Shown piece after piece: positions 53,084 to 62,332 of a stretch of DNA of 64,000 bases (positions are counted from its first letter, which is position 1; the number at the start of each line of letters is the position of its first letter). A program made the translations under genes and the position numbers. The notes under the pieces are model-generated. The model saw nothing but the letters and a program-made list of their open reading frames with translations. It had not been told where the DNA came from and made no database searches. The stretch is from Marinactinospora thermotolerans DSM 45154 (GTDB taxonomy: Bacteria; Actinomycetota; Actinomycetes; Streptosporangiales; Streptosporangiaceae), in assembly GCF_900167435.1 (NCBI RefSeq), contig NZ_FUWS01000010.1, positions 213,455 to 277,454 on the forward strand, read 5' to 3'.

Positions 53084-53614
53084 TCAGTCGTCGCTGTCGT
53101 CGTCACCGTCGTCGTCTCCCTGGGGTGCCAGGGCCGGCTTGCCATCGGCGCAGTGGATCGTCATCTCGACGTCGTCCTCGGTCCCCTCGAACTCCACCCA
53201 CACCTGGGGGGCCGGACCGTCGTCGTAGTCGTCCACCGTGTGCCCCTGGGCCGGCGCCCACCATTCGAGCACCGCGGTGGTGCCGGAGCAGCTGGCCGCG
53301 ACCGTTCCGGCCGTGCTTTCGAGGATCTCGACCCGGTTGTTCGAAGGCGCGTCGGGATTGCGCTGGGCCCCCTCCGGCGGGTCCGCGGTCCCTCCCGTCT
53401 CCGAGGGGCTGGGCTGCGGTTCGGTCGAGGGACCACCGTTCCCCGGCGCGGCCTCGGCCTCCAGCCGCTGTTCCACGCTGGCCTGGGACAGCGGTTCCGC
53501 GGACTCGGAGGTGATGCCGGTGCCGAGCAGGTTCACCGCGGTGATGCCGACCCCGACGGCGACGACGGCCGCGGCCAGCCAGCCGCCGACGGCGAAGAGG
53601 GACTGACGCTTCAT
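53084..53614 (-). CDS. Single-pass protein with acidic tail, unknown function
   Basis: 176 residues. One N-terminal membrane helix (LFAVGGWLAAAVVAVGVGIT), a Pro/Gly/Glu-rich linker, an Ig- or beta-sandwich-like domain with two cysteines (TVAASCSGTTAVLEWWAPAQ, VEMTIHCADG) and an Asp-only tail (GDDDGDDDSDD). The exposed domain and acidic tail suggest cation binding outside the cell. It is divergent from the response regulator gene across 102 bp, so it is a likely target of the two-component system. Not recognised as a named family. Confidence 0.7.
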   Translation of the reverse strand: MKRQSLFAVGGWLAAAVVAVGVGITAVNLLGTGITSESAEPLSQASVEQRLEAEAAPGNGGPSTEPQPSPSETGGTADPPEGAQRNPDAPSNNRVEILESTAGTVAASCSGTTAVLEWWAPAQGHTVDDYDDGPAPQVWVEFEGTEDDVEMTIHCADGKPALAPQGDDDGDDDSDD

Positions 53615-53716
53615 GGTCCTACTGTGCCAAGAGCACCCCTAACACAGGGTTAAGGCCCCACTATCTGCACCTTTCAGAGGGCCTGCGGGCTTCGCGCATT
53701 CGTTAACGTTCACAGC

Positions 53717-54424
53717 GTGGCCCAGCTACTGCTCATCGAAGACGACCCCACGATCCGTTCCTCCCTCTCCCGCGCGCTCGGTGAACGCGGGCATGCCGTC
53801 TCCTCCGCCCCGACCGCCATGTCCGGCCTGCGCGAAGCCGTCGACGCCCGTCCCGACCTCGTTGTTCTCGACCTGGGACTGCCCGACCTCGACGGGCTGG
53901 AGATGCTCCGGATGCTCCGGGCGGTCTCCCGGGTCCCCGTCATCGTGGCCACGGCCCGCGACGACGAGGCCGAGATCGTCCGCGCGCTGGACGCGGGCGG
54001 CGACGACTACGTCGTCAAACCGTTCAGCGCGGCGCAGCTCGACGCGCGCATCCGGGCGGTGCTGCGCCGACTGGGCAGCGACTCCAGCGGCGACGAATCG
54101 GTGACCGTGGGCGAGCTGCGGGTCGATCCCGCGTCACGTGAGGCGACCCTGGAGGGACGCCAGCTCGACCTCACCCCCAAGGAGTTCGACTTGCTGCACT
54201 ACCTGGCGGCGCGGGCCGGTCAGGTGGTATCGAAGAAGGAACTGCTCACCGAGGTGTGGCAGGTCCCCTACGGGGGAGCGGACAAGTCCGTGGACGTCCA
54301 CCTGTCGTGGCTGCGCCGCAAGCTGGGCGAGACCGCGCAACGTCCCCGCTTCCTCCAGACCGTGCGCGGTGTGGGGGTGAAGCTCTCCGCACCGCGTGAC
54401 GGCGAGGAGGGCGGCAAACGATGA
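53717..54424 (+). CDS. OmpR/PhoB-type response regulator
   Basis: 235 residues. The receiver domain has acidic pocket LLIEDDPTIRSS, the phosphorylated Asp in VVLDLGLPDLDG near residue 54 and the Lys in DDYVVKPFSAAQLDARIRAV. A winged-helix DNA-binding domain follows (LDLTPKEFDLLHYLAARAGQ, KSVDVHLSWLRRKLGET, FLQTVRGVGVKL). GTG start; the stop overlaps the sensor kinase ATG by 4 bp. It should control nearby genes in response to an envelope signal; the neighbours (PepSY lipoprotein, acidic-tailed protein) are the obvious candidates. Confidence 0.96.
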   Translation: MAQLLLIEDDPTIRSSLSRALGERGHAVSSAPTAMSGLREAVDARPDLVVLDLGLPDLDGLEMLRMLRAVSRVPVIVATARDDEAEIVRALDAGGDDYVVKPFSAAQLDARIRAVLRRLGSDSSGDESVTVGELRVDPASREATLEGRQLDLTPKEFDLLHYLAARAGQVVSKKELLTEVWQVPYGGADKSVDVHLSWLRRKLGETAQRPRFLQTVRGVGVKLSAPRDGEEGGKR

Positions 54425-55692
54425 GAAGACGTCTCACCCTGCTGGTCGGCGCGACGACATCGTTGATCCTCGTCGCCTTCCTGGTCCCGCTCGCCCTGTT
54501 GGTCCAGCGGGTGGCCTATGACCGCGCCCTCAGTTCGGCGTCGCTGGAGGCCCGGACGCTGAGCGTGTTCGCGGCGACCGGCAACGAGGACGCCCTGCGT
54601 CAGGTCGTGCAGAAGACCAACACCAGCGAGCCGTTCCCCGTGACGGTGTACCGCCCCGACGGCAGTGTGATCGGGGAACCGGCCCCCGAGTCGGACGCGG
54701 TCCGCCTGGCCCGCAGGGGCCAGACGCTCAACGTGGAACTTCCCGACGGCGGGATCGAGGTGCTGTTCAGCGTCGGCGCGCGCGACGGCACGTCGGTGAC
54801 CCGTGTCTACGTCGCCGAGGAGCACCTGCGGGCCGGGGTGTACCGGGCGTGGCTGATCCTCGCCCTGCTGGGGGTCGCCCTGCTCCTGATGAGCCTGCTC
54901 GTGGCCGACCGGCTGGCCCACTCGCTGGTCCGCTCCATCGACGAGCTCGCCGACACCTCACGGAGACTCGGCGAAGGGGACCTGAGCGCGCAGGCCAAGC
55001 CCAAGGGACCGGCCGAGATCAAGGCGGTGGCGGCGACGTTGAACACCCTCGCCGCGCGCATCAGCGACCTGCTGGTCCGCGAACGCGAACGGGTGGCCGA
55101 CCTGTCCCACCGGGTCCGCACACCGTTGACCGCGCTCAAACTGGACGCGGAGTCCCTGCGCGACCCCGATGACCGTGAACGGCTGGAGTCCTCCATCGCG
55201 GCGCTGGAGCGCGCGGTCACCCAGAGCATCAACGACGCCCGCCGTCCCGCCGCCGATGGCGGGCGCTGCGACGCGACACGGGTCGTGCGCGACCGGGTGG
55301 AGTTTTGGACCGTGCTCGCCGAGGACCAGGAGCGGCGGCTGGACGCGGACCTGACGGACCGTCCCCTCATGGTCGGCCTGGCGGCCGACGAGCTGGAGTC
55401 CGCCGTGGACGCGCTGCTGGGGAACGTGTTCGCGCACACCCCCGAGGGCACCGCGTTCTCGGTCCGGTTGAGCGCCCTGGCCGAGGGCGGGGCGATCCTG
55501 GTGGTCGAGGACGAGGGCCCCGGCCTTCCCGAGGCCGCCACCGAGCGTGGCCACAGCGGCGCCGGTTCCAGCGGTCTGGGCATCGACATCGCCCGCAGGG
55601 CGGCGGAGTCCTCCGGCGGGTCCTTCTCCGCCGAGTCGCCCGCCGGCGCCCGCATCACGTTGCGGCTGGGACCGCCGGCCCCGGTCGTCTGA
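54421..55692 (+). CDS. Sensor histidine kinase
   Basis: 423 residues. Two membrane helices (LTLLVGATTSLILVAFLVPL and AWLILALLGVALLLMSLLVA) bracket an extracellular sensing domain of about 105 residues. A HAMP domain follows, then the H-box ADLSHRVRTPLTALKLDAES with the phosphorylated His near residue 229, and the ATP-binding N-, G-boxes (ELESAVDALLGNVFAHTPEG, VVEDEGPGLPEAA, SSGLGIDIARRAAESSGG). The pair with the OmpR-type regulator is coupled by a 4-bp overlap. The signal is unknown. Confidence 0.96.
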   Translation: MRRRLTLLVGATTSLILVAFLVPLALLVQRVAYDRALSSASLEARTLSVFAATGNEDALRQVVQKTNTSEPFPVTVYRPDGSVIGEPAPESDAVRLARRGQTLNVELPDGGIEVLFSVGARDGTSVTRVYVAEEHLRAGVYRAWLILALLGVALLLMSLLVADRLAHSLVRSIDELADTSRRLGEGDLSAQAKPKGPAEIKAVAATLNTLAARISDLLVRERERVADLSHRVRTPLTALKLDAESLRDPDDRERLESSIAALERAVTQSINDARRPAADGGRCDATRVVRDRVEFWTVLAEDQERRLDADLTDRPLMVGLAADELESAVDALLGNVFAHTPEGTAFSVRLSALAEGGAILVVEDEGPGLPEAATERGHSGAGSSGLGIDIARRAAESSGGSFSAESPAGARITLRLGPPAPVV

Positions 55693-55794
55693 CCGCCCGG
55701 CTCCACCTGTTCCTCGGTCCGCCAAGGCATCGACACCTCCCTCCTGGGAAGCGGGAGACAGCGTAGGCGACCACCGAGGGAGAGGAGCCGGAGA

Positions 55795-56367
55795 ATGCGC
55801 GGAGCGCGGAACACACGGACGGGACTCGTCGGCGCGGCGGTGCTGGCGTTGACGCTGCTGGGCGGCTGCGGTGACGACGACACCGCCGATCAGACCCCAC
55901 AGGCCACGCCGACGGCCGGCGCGGAGGACACCACCGGAGCCGCCCAGACCCCTGGAGGGTCGCCCTCCCCCGGCGGCGGGGTGGACATCCTCGCCGCCGC
56001 CCAGAAGGCGCTGGAGCAGTACCCCGAGGGCCGGGTGCAGGAGATCGAGCTCGAGGACGGCCGGGAGTGGCGTGTCGACCTCATCGAGGGCCGGAACGGG
56101 CACCGGGTGGTCGTGGACGCCTCGACCGGAGCGGTGACGGAGAACGACGAGGATCCGTTCACCGCCCCGGACAAGGCCCACACCCCCGACATCTCACTTG
56201 AGCAGGCCGTGGACGCCGCCCTGGCCGAGACCGGTGGTGGACGGGCCACCGGAGCCGAGATCGACAGCGAGGACGGGGGCCTGCTCGTGTGGCAGGTCGA
56301 AGTGGACGACGACGTGACGGTCGACGTCAACGCCGGCAACGGGGAGGTCGTCGAGCGGGACTCCTGA
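55795..56367 (+). CDS. PepSY domain lipoprotein
   Basis: 190 residues. The lipobox is LLGGC near residue 24, so it is a lipoprotein. Two PepSY-like repeats follow (AAQKALEQYPEGRVQEIELE with VVVDASTGAV, and LEQAVDAALAETGGGRATGA with VTVDVNAGNGEVV). PepSY domains often inhibit proteases or bind metals at the surface. It lies 102 bp after the sensor kinase gene and probably belongs to its regulon. A long perfect hairpin follows and ends the unit. Confidence 0.88.
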   Translation: MRGARNTRTGLVGAAVLALTLLGGCGDDDTADQTPQATPTAGAEDTTGAAQTPGGSPSPGGGVDILAAAQKALEQYPEGRVQEIELEDGREWRVDLIEGRNGHRVVVDASTGAVTENDEDPFTAPDKAHTPDISLEQAVDAALAETGGGRATGAEIDSEDGGLLVWQVEVDDDVTVDVNAGNGEVVERDS

Positions 56368-56384
56368 GGGGCCCGCTGACGCGC

Positions 56385-56421
56385 GATGCCCCCGGCCGTC
56401 CGTGAGACGGCCGGGGGCATC
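56385..56421. terminator. Bidirectional terminator, PepSY gene versus clpX
   Basis: Perfect 16-bp stem (GATGCCCCCGGCCGTC) with a 5-nt loop between convergent genes. Confidence 0.85.
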
Positions 56422-56438
56422 GGAGTGGAGAGGCGAGC

Positions 56439-57713
<1,275 letters not shown>

Positions 57714-57906
57714 CCAGCTACTCCTTAAAACGTAGGCCACCCCGCTACGGGGCCGCTCTGCGCGGCGCGGGAGGGAGGCACCCGGCCTCCCCATATCCGA
57801 AAGCGCTCAAGCCCTCTGAGAGCAAGCTACCGCTTTTCAGGATATGCGCTCCTCGCGGACCAGCCGACGGGATGATCTGTGCGTCGTTCCTCCGAGCCTA
57901 AGCGAA

Positions 57907-57961
57907 GAAGAGGGCCGGCTTTGCCACGTCCCCTCCGGCGCGTGCCACGCCGGCCCTCTTC
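57907..57961 (-). terminator. Hairpin between clpP2 and clpX
   Basis: Perfect 13-bp stem (GAAGAGGGCCGGC) with a 29-nt loop, 28 bp past the clpP2 stop. It suggests clpX is transcribed separately from clpP1P2. Confidence 0.6.
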
Positions 57962-57989
57962 ATCGCCTCACGACCTCGTCGTTGCGACC

Positions 57990-58649
57990 CTACTTCGCGG
58001 AGGACTTGCGGTAGGGCAGCACCTCGTCGACGATGCCGTACTCCTTGGCTTCCTCCGCGGTGAGGATCTTGTCGCGTTCGATGTCGCGCGACACCTCCTC
58101 CGGGGTCTTATCCGTGTGGCGGGCCAGCGTAACCTCGAGCTGCTTACGGATCCGCATGATCTCGTTCGCCTGGATCTCGATGTCGCTGGCCTGGCCGTAG
58201 CTGCCCTCGGTCGCGGGCTGGTGGATCAGGATCCGCGCGTTGGGCAGGCACAGCCGCTTGCCCTTGGTGCCACCGGCGAGGAGCACCGCCGCCGCCGAGG
58301 CCGCCTGGCCGATGCAGATCGTCGAGATGTCGGGCCGGACGAACTGCATCGTGTCGTAGATGGCCATCAGGGCGGTGAAGGACCCACCCGGCGAGTTGAT
58401 GTACATCGTGATGTCACGATCGCTGTCCAGGTGCTCCAGCGTGATGAGCTGGGCCATGATGTCGTTGGCCGACGTGTCGTCGATCTGCACCCCCACGAAG
58501 ATGATGCGCTCTTCGAAGAGCTTGTTGTAGGGGTTCATCTCCTTGACGCCGTACGTGGTGCGTTCGACGTAGGAGGGCAGGACGTAACGGCTCTGCGGAG
58601 CCGCCGGGGCGATCCCGCCACCGTAGAGGCTGGGGTTGTACTGGGTCAT
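57990..58649 (-). CDS. clpP2: ATP-dependent Clp protease proteolytic subunit ClpP2
   Basis: 219 residues. The Ser protease triad is visible: Ser in [16 protein letters not shown], His in ARILIHQP and Asp in the following SDIEIQ region. The N-terminal 40 residues form the axial loop and propeptide. The Ser context ([10 protein letters not shown]) differs from that of ClpP1, as usual for the second actinobacterial subunit; the active ring is a ClpP1P2 hetero-complex. GGAAGG precedes ATG 58649. It lies 67 bp after clpP1 in the same operon. Confidence 0.97.
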   Translation of the reverse strand: MTQYNPSLYGGGIAPAAPQSRYVLPSYVERTTYGVKEMNPYNKLFEERIIFVGVQIDDTSANDIMAQLITLEHLDSDRDITMYINSPGGSFTALMAIYDTMQFVRPDISTICIGQAASAAAVLLAGGTKGKRLCLPNARILIHQPATEGSYGQASDIEIQANEIMRIRKQLEVTLARHTDKTPEEVSRDIERDKILTAEEAKEYGIVDEVLPYRKSSAK

Positions 58650-58716
58650 GTTCTGGCCTTCCACACTGCGGATGTCCACACGAACTGCTCCGTCGGGAAC
58701 CGATGCGGGCCGTCGG

Positions 58717-59322
58717 CTACTGCCGGCCCCCGGTCGTCACGTCCAGGGTGTCGGCCAGCACCTCGTCGATGAAGCCGTACTCCTTGGCCTCCTGGGCGGT
58801 GAACCAACGGTCCCGGTCGGCGTCCTTCTCGATCTGCTCCGGGGACTGACCGGTGTGCAGCGCCACCCGGTCCAGGAACATCCTCTTCACGTAGAGGAGC
58901 TGGTCGGCCAGGATGCGGATGTCGGAGGCGGTGCCTCCGATACCACCGGAGGGCTGGTGCATCATGACCCGGGTGTGCGGCAGCGCGTAACGCTTGCCGG
59001 GGGCACCGGCGCACAGCAGGAGCTGGCCCATGGAGGCGGCGAGCCCCATGCCCACGGTGCGCACGTCGTTGGGGATGTACTGCATGACGTCATAGATCGC
59101 CATACCGGCGGTCACCGAACCACCGGGGGAATTGATGTAGAGGGTGATGTCCCGCTGGCGGTCCTCGGCGGACAGCAACAGCAGCTCGCCCACGATGCGG
59201 TTGGCGATGTCATCGTCGACCTGCTGGCCGAGGAAGACGATCCGCTCACGCAGCAGCCGCTGCGACGTCTGATCGAACATCGGGGGAAGAGGCGACTCGG
59301 CCGTACGGGCGTCGATTCGCAT
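58717..59322 (-). CDS. clpP1: ATP-dependent Clp protease proteolytic subunit ClpP1
   Basis: 201 residues from ATG 59322; an upstream GTG at 59346 is also possible because the ribosome binding site is not decisive. The triad is in [14 protein letters not shown] (Ser), [10 protein letters not shown] (His) and SDIRIL (Asp). First gene of the clpP1-clpP2 operon. A ClgR-type operator (59434-59447) lies about 110 bp upstream, so stress-dependent activation by ClgR is expected from knowledge of Streptomyces and Corynebacterium. Confidence 0.96.
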   Translation of the reverse strand: MRIDARTAESPLPPMFDQTSQRLLRERIVFLGQQVDDDIANRIVGELLLLSAEDRQRDITLYINSPGGSVTAGMAIYDVMQYIPNDVRTVGMGLAASMGQLLLCAGAPGKRYALPHTRVMMHQPSGGIGGTASDIRILADQLLYVKRMFLDRVALHTGQSPEQIEKDADRDRWFTAQEAKEYGFIDEVLADTLDVTTGGRQ

Positions 59323-59433
59323 GGACTCATTGAAGGTCGGCGGCACTCTCGTCACCTGCTCCGGAATCGAAACGGTTGCGACGCTTGCGACACTAACGCG
59401 CTTCACCGCTCTCCTCGCACGGTTCCCGGCCCT

Positions 59434-59447
59434 GTTCGCTTTGAGCG
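59434..59447 (-). promoter_or_regulatory. ClgR-type operator upstream of clpP1
   Basis: GTTCGC, 5-bp spacer TTTGA, GCG: an exact match to the GTTCGC-N5-GCG motif described for ClgR in Streptomyces. Given its place upstream of clpP1 it is very likely functional. No clgR gene is present in this window. Confidence 0.75.
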
Positions 59448-59495
59448 CAGGTGCTCTACCCGAACAACCCGGACATTCCGCAATGGGCGAACGCA

Positions 59496-59540
59496 CGCGA
59501 GCCCCGCACCACCCGCTGGCGGGGTGGTACGGGGCTCGCG
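59496..59540 (-). terminator. Hairpin downstream of tig
   Basis: A 19-bp stem with one U:G wobble when read as minus-strand RNA (C:A if read on plus), 25 bp past the tig stop. It separates tig from clpP1. Confidence 0.8.
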
Positions 59541-59564
59541 ACGTTCCTCGTGCGAGGTGGGAGG

Positions 59565-60959
59565 CTACTTCTCCTCGGTCTCCGCGGCGCTCTCCTGCTC
59601 CGGGGTCTCCTCGGCGGCGGGGGCCTCGGCCTCCTCGGCCTCCTCGGTCTCCGGCGCGTCCTGCTTGACCTCGTTACCCGACTCGTCGACGACCTTGGCC
59701 TTCTCGATGATCAGGTCCATGGCCTTGCTCCGCACGACCTCGGTGTAGGCGACGCGGATCTGGTTGGACTGGACGAGGTGCTGGGCGAGCTGGTCGGGGG
59801 AGACGCCCATGCGCTGGGCCTGCTCCACGACGTACTGCGTGAGCTCCTCGTTGCCGGCCGACAGCTCCTCCTGGATGGCGAGCTGGTCGAGGATGAAGCC
59901 GGCCTTGACCGCGGAGCGGGCGCCCTTGGTGAGCTCCTCCTCGAACTCCTCCTCGGTCTGCTCGCGCGACTCGAGGTAGGCCTCCTTGGTCAGCCCGCTC
60001 TGCGTGAGCTGCTGCTCCAGGCTGTCGCGGCGGCGGGTGATCTCCTCGTCGACGATGCTCTCGGGCAGCGGGATGTCGATCGAGTCGACCAGCTTCTCCA
60101 GGGCGCGGTCACGGGCCTGGGAGAGCTGCTGGATGCGACGGACCTGCTCCATACGGGAGCGGACGTCGGCGCGCAGCTCCTCGATGGTGTCGAACTCGCT
60201 GGCGAGCTGGGCGAACTCGTCGTCGAGCTCGGGGAGCTCCTTGACCTTGACGCTGTGCACGGTGACCGTGACGTCGGCGTCACGGCCCTCGTACTCGCCG
60301 CCCACGAGCTTGGTGGCGAACGTCGCGCTCTCGCCGGCGCTCAACCCCTCGAGGGCGTCGTCGAGGCCCTCGAGCATGGTGTTGGTGCCGATCTCGTAGG
60401 AGACGCCGCTGGCCTGGACGTCCTCGAGCTTCTCGCCGTCAATGGCGGCGGAGAGGTCGATGGAGACGTGGTCGCCCTTCTTCGCCGGACGGTCGGCACC
60501 GGTCAGCGTGGCGAAACGCTCGCGCAGGTTGTTCACCTGGTCGTCGACCTGCTCGTCGGTCACCTCGGCGTCGTCGACCGTGACCTCGAGGCCCTCGTAG
60601 TCGGTGACCTCGAACTTCGGGCGGATGTCGACCTCGGCGGTGAAGGCGAGCTCCTGGCCGTCCTCGAGCTTGGTGATCTCGAACTCGGGCTGGCTGAGAG
60701 CGAAGACGTCCTCCTTCTGGACGGCCTCGTTGTAGAGCTCGGGAACCGCGTGGTTCACCGCTTCGCTGAGGACCGCGCCGCGGCCGATGTAGCGGTCGAT
60801 GAGCCGGGCCGGCGCCTTCCCCGGGCGGAAGCCCTTGATCCGGACCTGCTTGGCGAGCGACTTGTATGTCACGTCGAAGGCGTGGTCGAGTTCCTCGAAC
60901 GGAACCTCGATGGTCAGCTTGACCCGGGTCGGGCTGAGCTCCTCGACATCGGTCTTCAC
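59565..60959 (-). CDS. tig: Trigger factor
   Basis: 464 residues. Ribosome-associated chaperone and peptidyl-prolyl isomerase. The L23-binding signature is in the N-terminal domain ([12 protein letters not shown] near residue 44), followed by a FKBP-like domain ([20 protein letters not shown]) and the helical C-terminal arms. The tail is strongly acidic ([18 protein letters not shown]), as usual in actinobacteria. GTG start at 60959. It precedes clpP1P2 in the conserved order. Confidence 0.98.
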   Translation of the reverse strand: MKTDVEELSPTRVKLTIEVPFEELDHAFDVTYKSLAKQVRIKGFRPGKAPARLIDRYIGRGAVLSEAVNHAVPELYNEAVQKEDVFALSQPEFEITKLEDGQELAFTAEVDIRPKFEVTDYEGLEVTVDDAEVTDEQVDDQVNNLRERFATLTGADRPAKKGDHVSIDLSAAIDGEKLEDVQASGVSYEIGTNTMLEGLDDALEGLSAGESATFATKLVGGEYEGRDADVTVTVHSVKVKELPELDDEFAQLASEFDTIEELRADVRSRMEQVRRIQQLSQARDRALEKLVDSIDIPLPESIVDEEITRRRDSLEQQLTQSGLTKEAYLESREQTEEEFEEELTKGARSAVKAGFILDQLAIQEELSAGNEELTQYVVEQAQRMGVSPDQLAQHLVQSNQIRVAYTEVVRSKAMDLIIEKAKVVDESGNEVKQDAPETEEAEEAEAPAAEETPEQESAAETEEK

Positions 60960-61157
60960 GGGGCGGTACTCCTAGATTTCCGGCTGTTTTCCGGTACGAC
61001 CCGGCACAGGACACGACACACGACCACGACGTGGACAACGACGACCGGCCGGTGCCGACTGCGGGGCGCCACGAGAGGCTAGATCTCTGGCGTGATCGAC
61101 GGATTGTTGCTAATCACGCCAAGTCTAGGGCAGGCACACGGCGACTCACGGCCGACA

Positions 61158-61174
61158 GACTCCGAAAAGGAGTC
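61158..61174 (-). terminator. Small hairpin downstream of tRNA-Pro
   Basis: 6-bp stem GACTCC with a 5-nt loop, 22 bp past the tRNA-Pro 3' end on the minus strand. Confidence 0.45.
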
Positions 61175-61195
61175 GCGGGGCCACGAGTCTGCTCG

Positions 61196-61270
61196 TCGGG
61201 GAGGCGGGATTCGAACCCGCGGCCTCATGCTCCCAAAGCATGCGCGCTAACCAAGCTGCGCTACTCCCCG
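61196..61270 (-). tRNA. tRNA-Pro (TGG)
   Basis: 75 nt. Anticodon loop TTTGGGA gives TGG (reads CCA). Acceptor stem CGGGGAG/CTCCCCG with A discriminator; the C1:G72 pair is typical of bacterial tRNA-Pro. T-loop GGTTCGAATCC is normal. CCA is not encoded. Divergent from tRNA-Gly 110 bp away. Confidence 0.96.
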
Positions 61271-61379
61271 TGGACCGCGCGCCGGAGACCCGTTCGGGTG
61301 CAACCAACGCTCCGGAGACTGTACTCTTGTCTCCGTCGGCTCCACGAGTCTAGAGGAAACTCGCGGCGGCTGATGCCAG

Positions 61380-61450
61380 GCGGGCGTAGTTCAATGGTAG
61401 AACCCCAGCCTTCCAAGCTGGTCGTGCGGGTTCGATTCCCGTCGCCCGCT
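61380..61450 (+). tRNA. tRNA-Gly (TCC)
   Basis: 71 nt. Anticodon loop CTTCCAA gives TCC (reads GGA). Acceptor stem GCGGGCG/CGCCCGC with T discriminator, as usual for tRNA-Gly. CCA is not encoded. A TTGTCT at 61327-61332 is a -35 candidate. Followed by a perfect hairpin. Confidence 0.97.
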
Positions 61451-61456
61451 CCGCTT

Positions 61457-61496
61457 CGAAAGGCTCCGTCCCAGTTCACCGGGACGGAGCCTTTCG
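61457..61496 (+). terminator. Hairpin downstream of tRNA-Gly
   Basis: Perfect 16-bp stem (CGAAAGGCTCCGTCCC) with an 8-nt loop, 6 bp past the tRNA on the plus strand. Confidence 0.85.
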
Positions 61497-61645
61497 CTCG
61501 TGCCGGGCCGTCCGGGTCAGACTCAGGAATGAGACCTCCCCCGAGTATGTTGACTTATCGGGCGACCCTCGCCCCAACCGACTGACGAGGCGACGCGCAT
61601 GTGAACAGGCGGGAGACGCCCACCACGTGCCGGGCTGATGGGTGG

Positions 61646-62152
61646 ATGATGACGACGACCGATCCGTTGGGGGGCCGAACGCCCTCGCTCAGGCTGAGCT
61701 GGTTCGTGTCTCCGTCGACGACGGCCGCCCCCGTCGTCGTGACCGGGGTCTTCGACGTACTGCACGTCGGGCATGTTCGTTTCCTGACCGGCATCCGGGA
61801 ACGCGGGTTGCCGCTCCTGGTCGGCGTGGAGTCCGACGAGCGGGTCCGCGCCTGGAAGGGTCCCCACCGGCCGGTCAACCACGAGGACGAGCGCGCCGAG
61901 CTCCTGGCCGCCCTGCGCTGCGTCGACGGGGTCTTCGTCATCTCCGGTCCCCCCGCGGTGGCCGACTGGGCGCACTACGCCGAACTGCTGCGCCCCCTGC
62001 GCCCCGCCGCGTTGGCCTACACCGCGGGCGACGCCCACACCCTCGCCAAGCAGCGAGGCGCCGCGGCCCTGGGCGCCGAGCACTGGGAGCTGCCGTTGAC
62101 CGAGGGGCGCTCCACCACGGCGATGCTGGGTCAGCTCGCCCGCTCCCTGTGA
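61646..62152 (+). CDS. Cytidylyltransferase-like nucleotidyltransferase
   Basis: 168 residues. The nucleotidyltransferase motif GVFDVLHVGHVRFL near residue 34 contains HxGH, followed by GVESDERVRAWKGPHRPVN. The C-terminal signature with Ser-Thr is LTEGRSTTAML near residue 155. This is the RfaE/TagD type, which activates a phosphorylated small molecule with CTP or ATP. The substrate is unknown. Start chosen at ATG 61646, with ATG 61649 equally possible; GGGTGG lies just upstream. The next gene is an ABC exporter 180 bp away. Confidence 0.88.
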   Translation: MMTTTDPLGGRTPSLRLSWFVSPSTTAAPVVVTGVFDVLHVGHVRFLTGIRERGLPLLVGVESDERVRAWKGPHRPVNHEDERAELLAALRCVDGVFVISGPPAVADWAHYAELLRPLRPAALAYTAGDAHTLAKQRGAAALGAEHWELPLTEGRSTTAMLGQLARSL

Positions 62153-62332
62153 GCCCGCCCCCCTGAGCGGCGCTCCCCCACGGGTGGTCGGCCCGGACCG
62201 CGGCACCGTCCCCGCCACGCCCGTCCCGCCGTATGGGTGCACGGCGGTCTCCCCCTCCCGGACACGCGCGTTCGGGAGACCGTGTCCTTGTGGCCGTCGT
62301 CGCGCCCACGGCGGCGAGAAGGGTGGTCCGAG

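Noticed and set aside
62246..62283. 9-bp inverted repeat with a 20-nt loop before the ABC exporter
   Set aside because: It could be a terminator of the nucleotidyltransferase gene, but the large loop and lack of T-run make it too weak to list as a feature.
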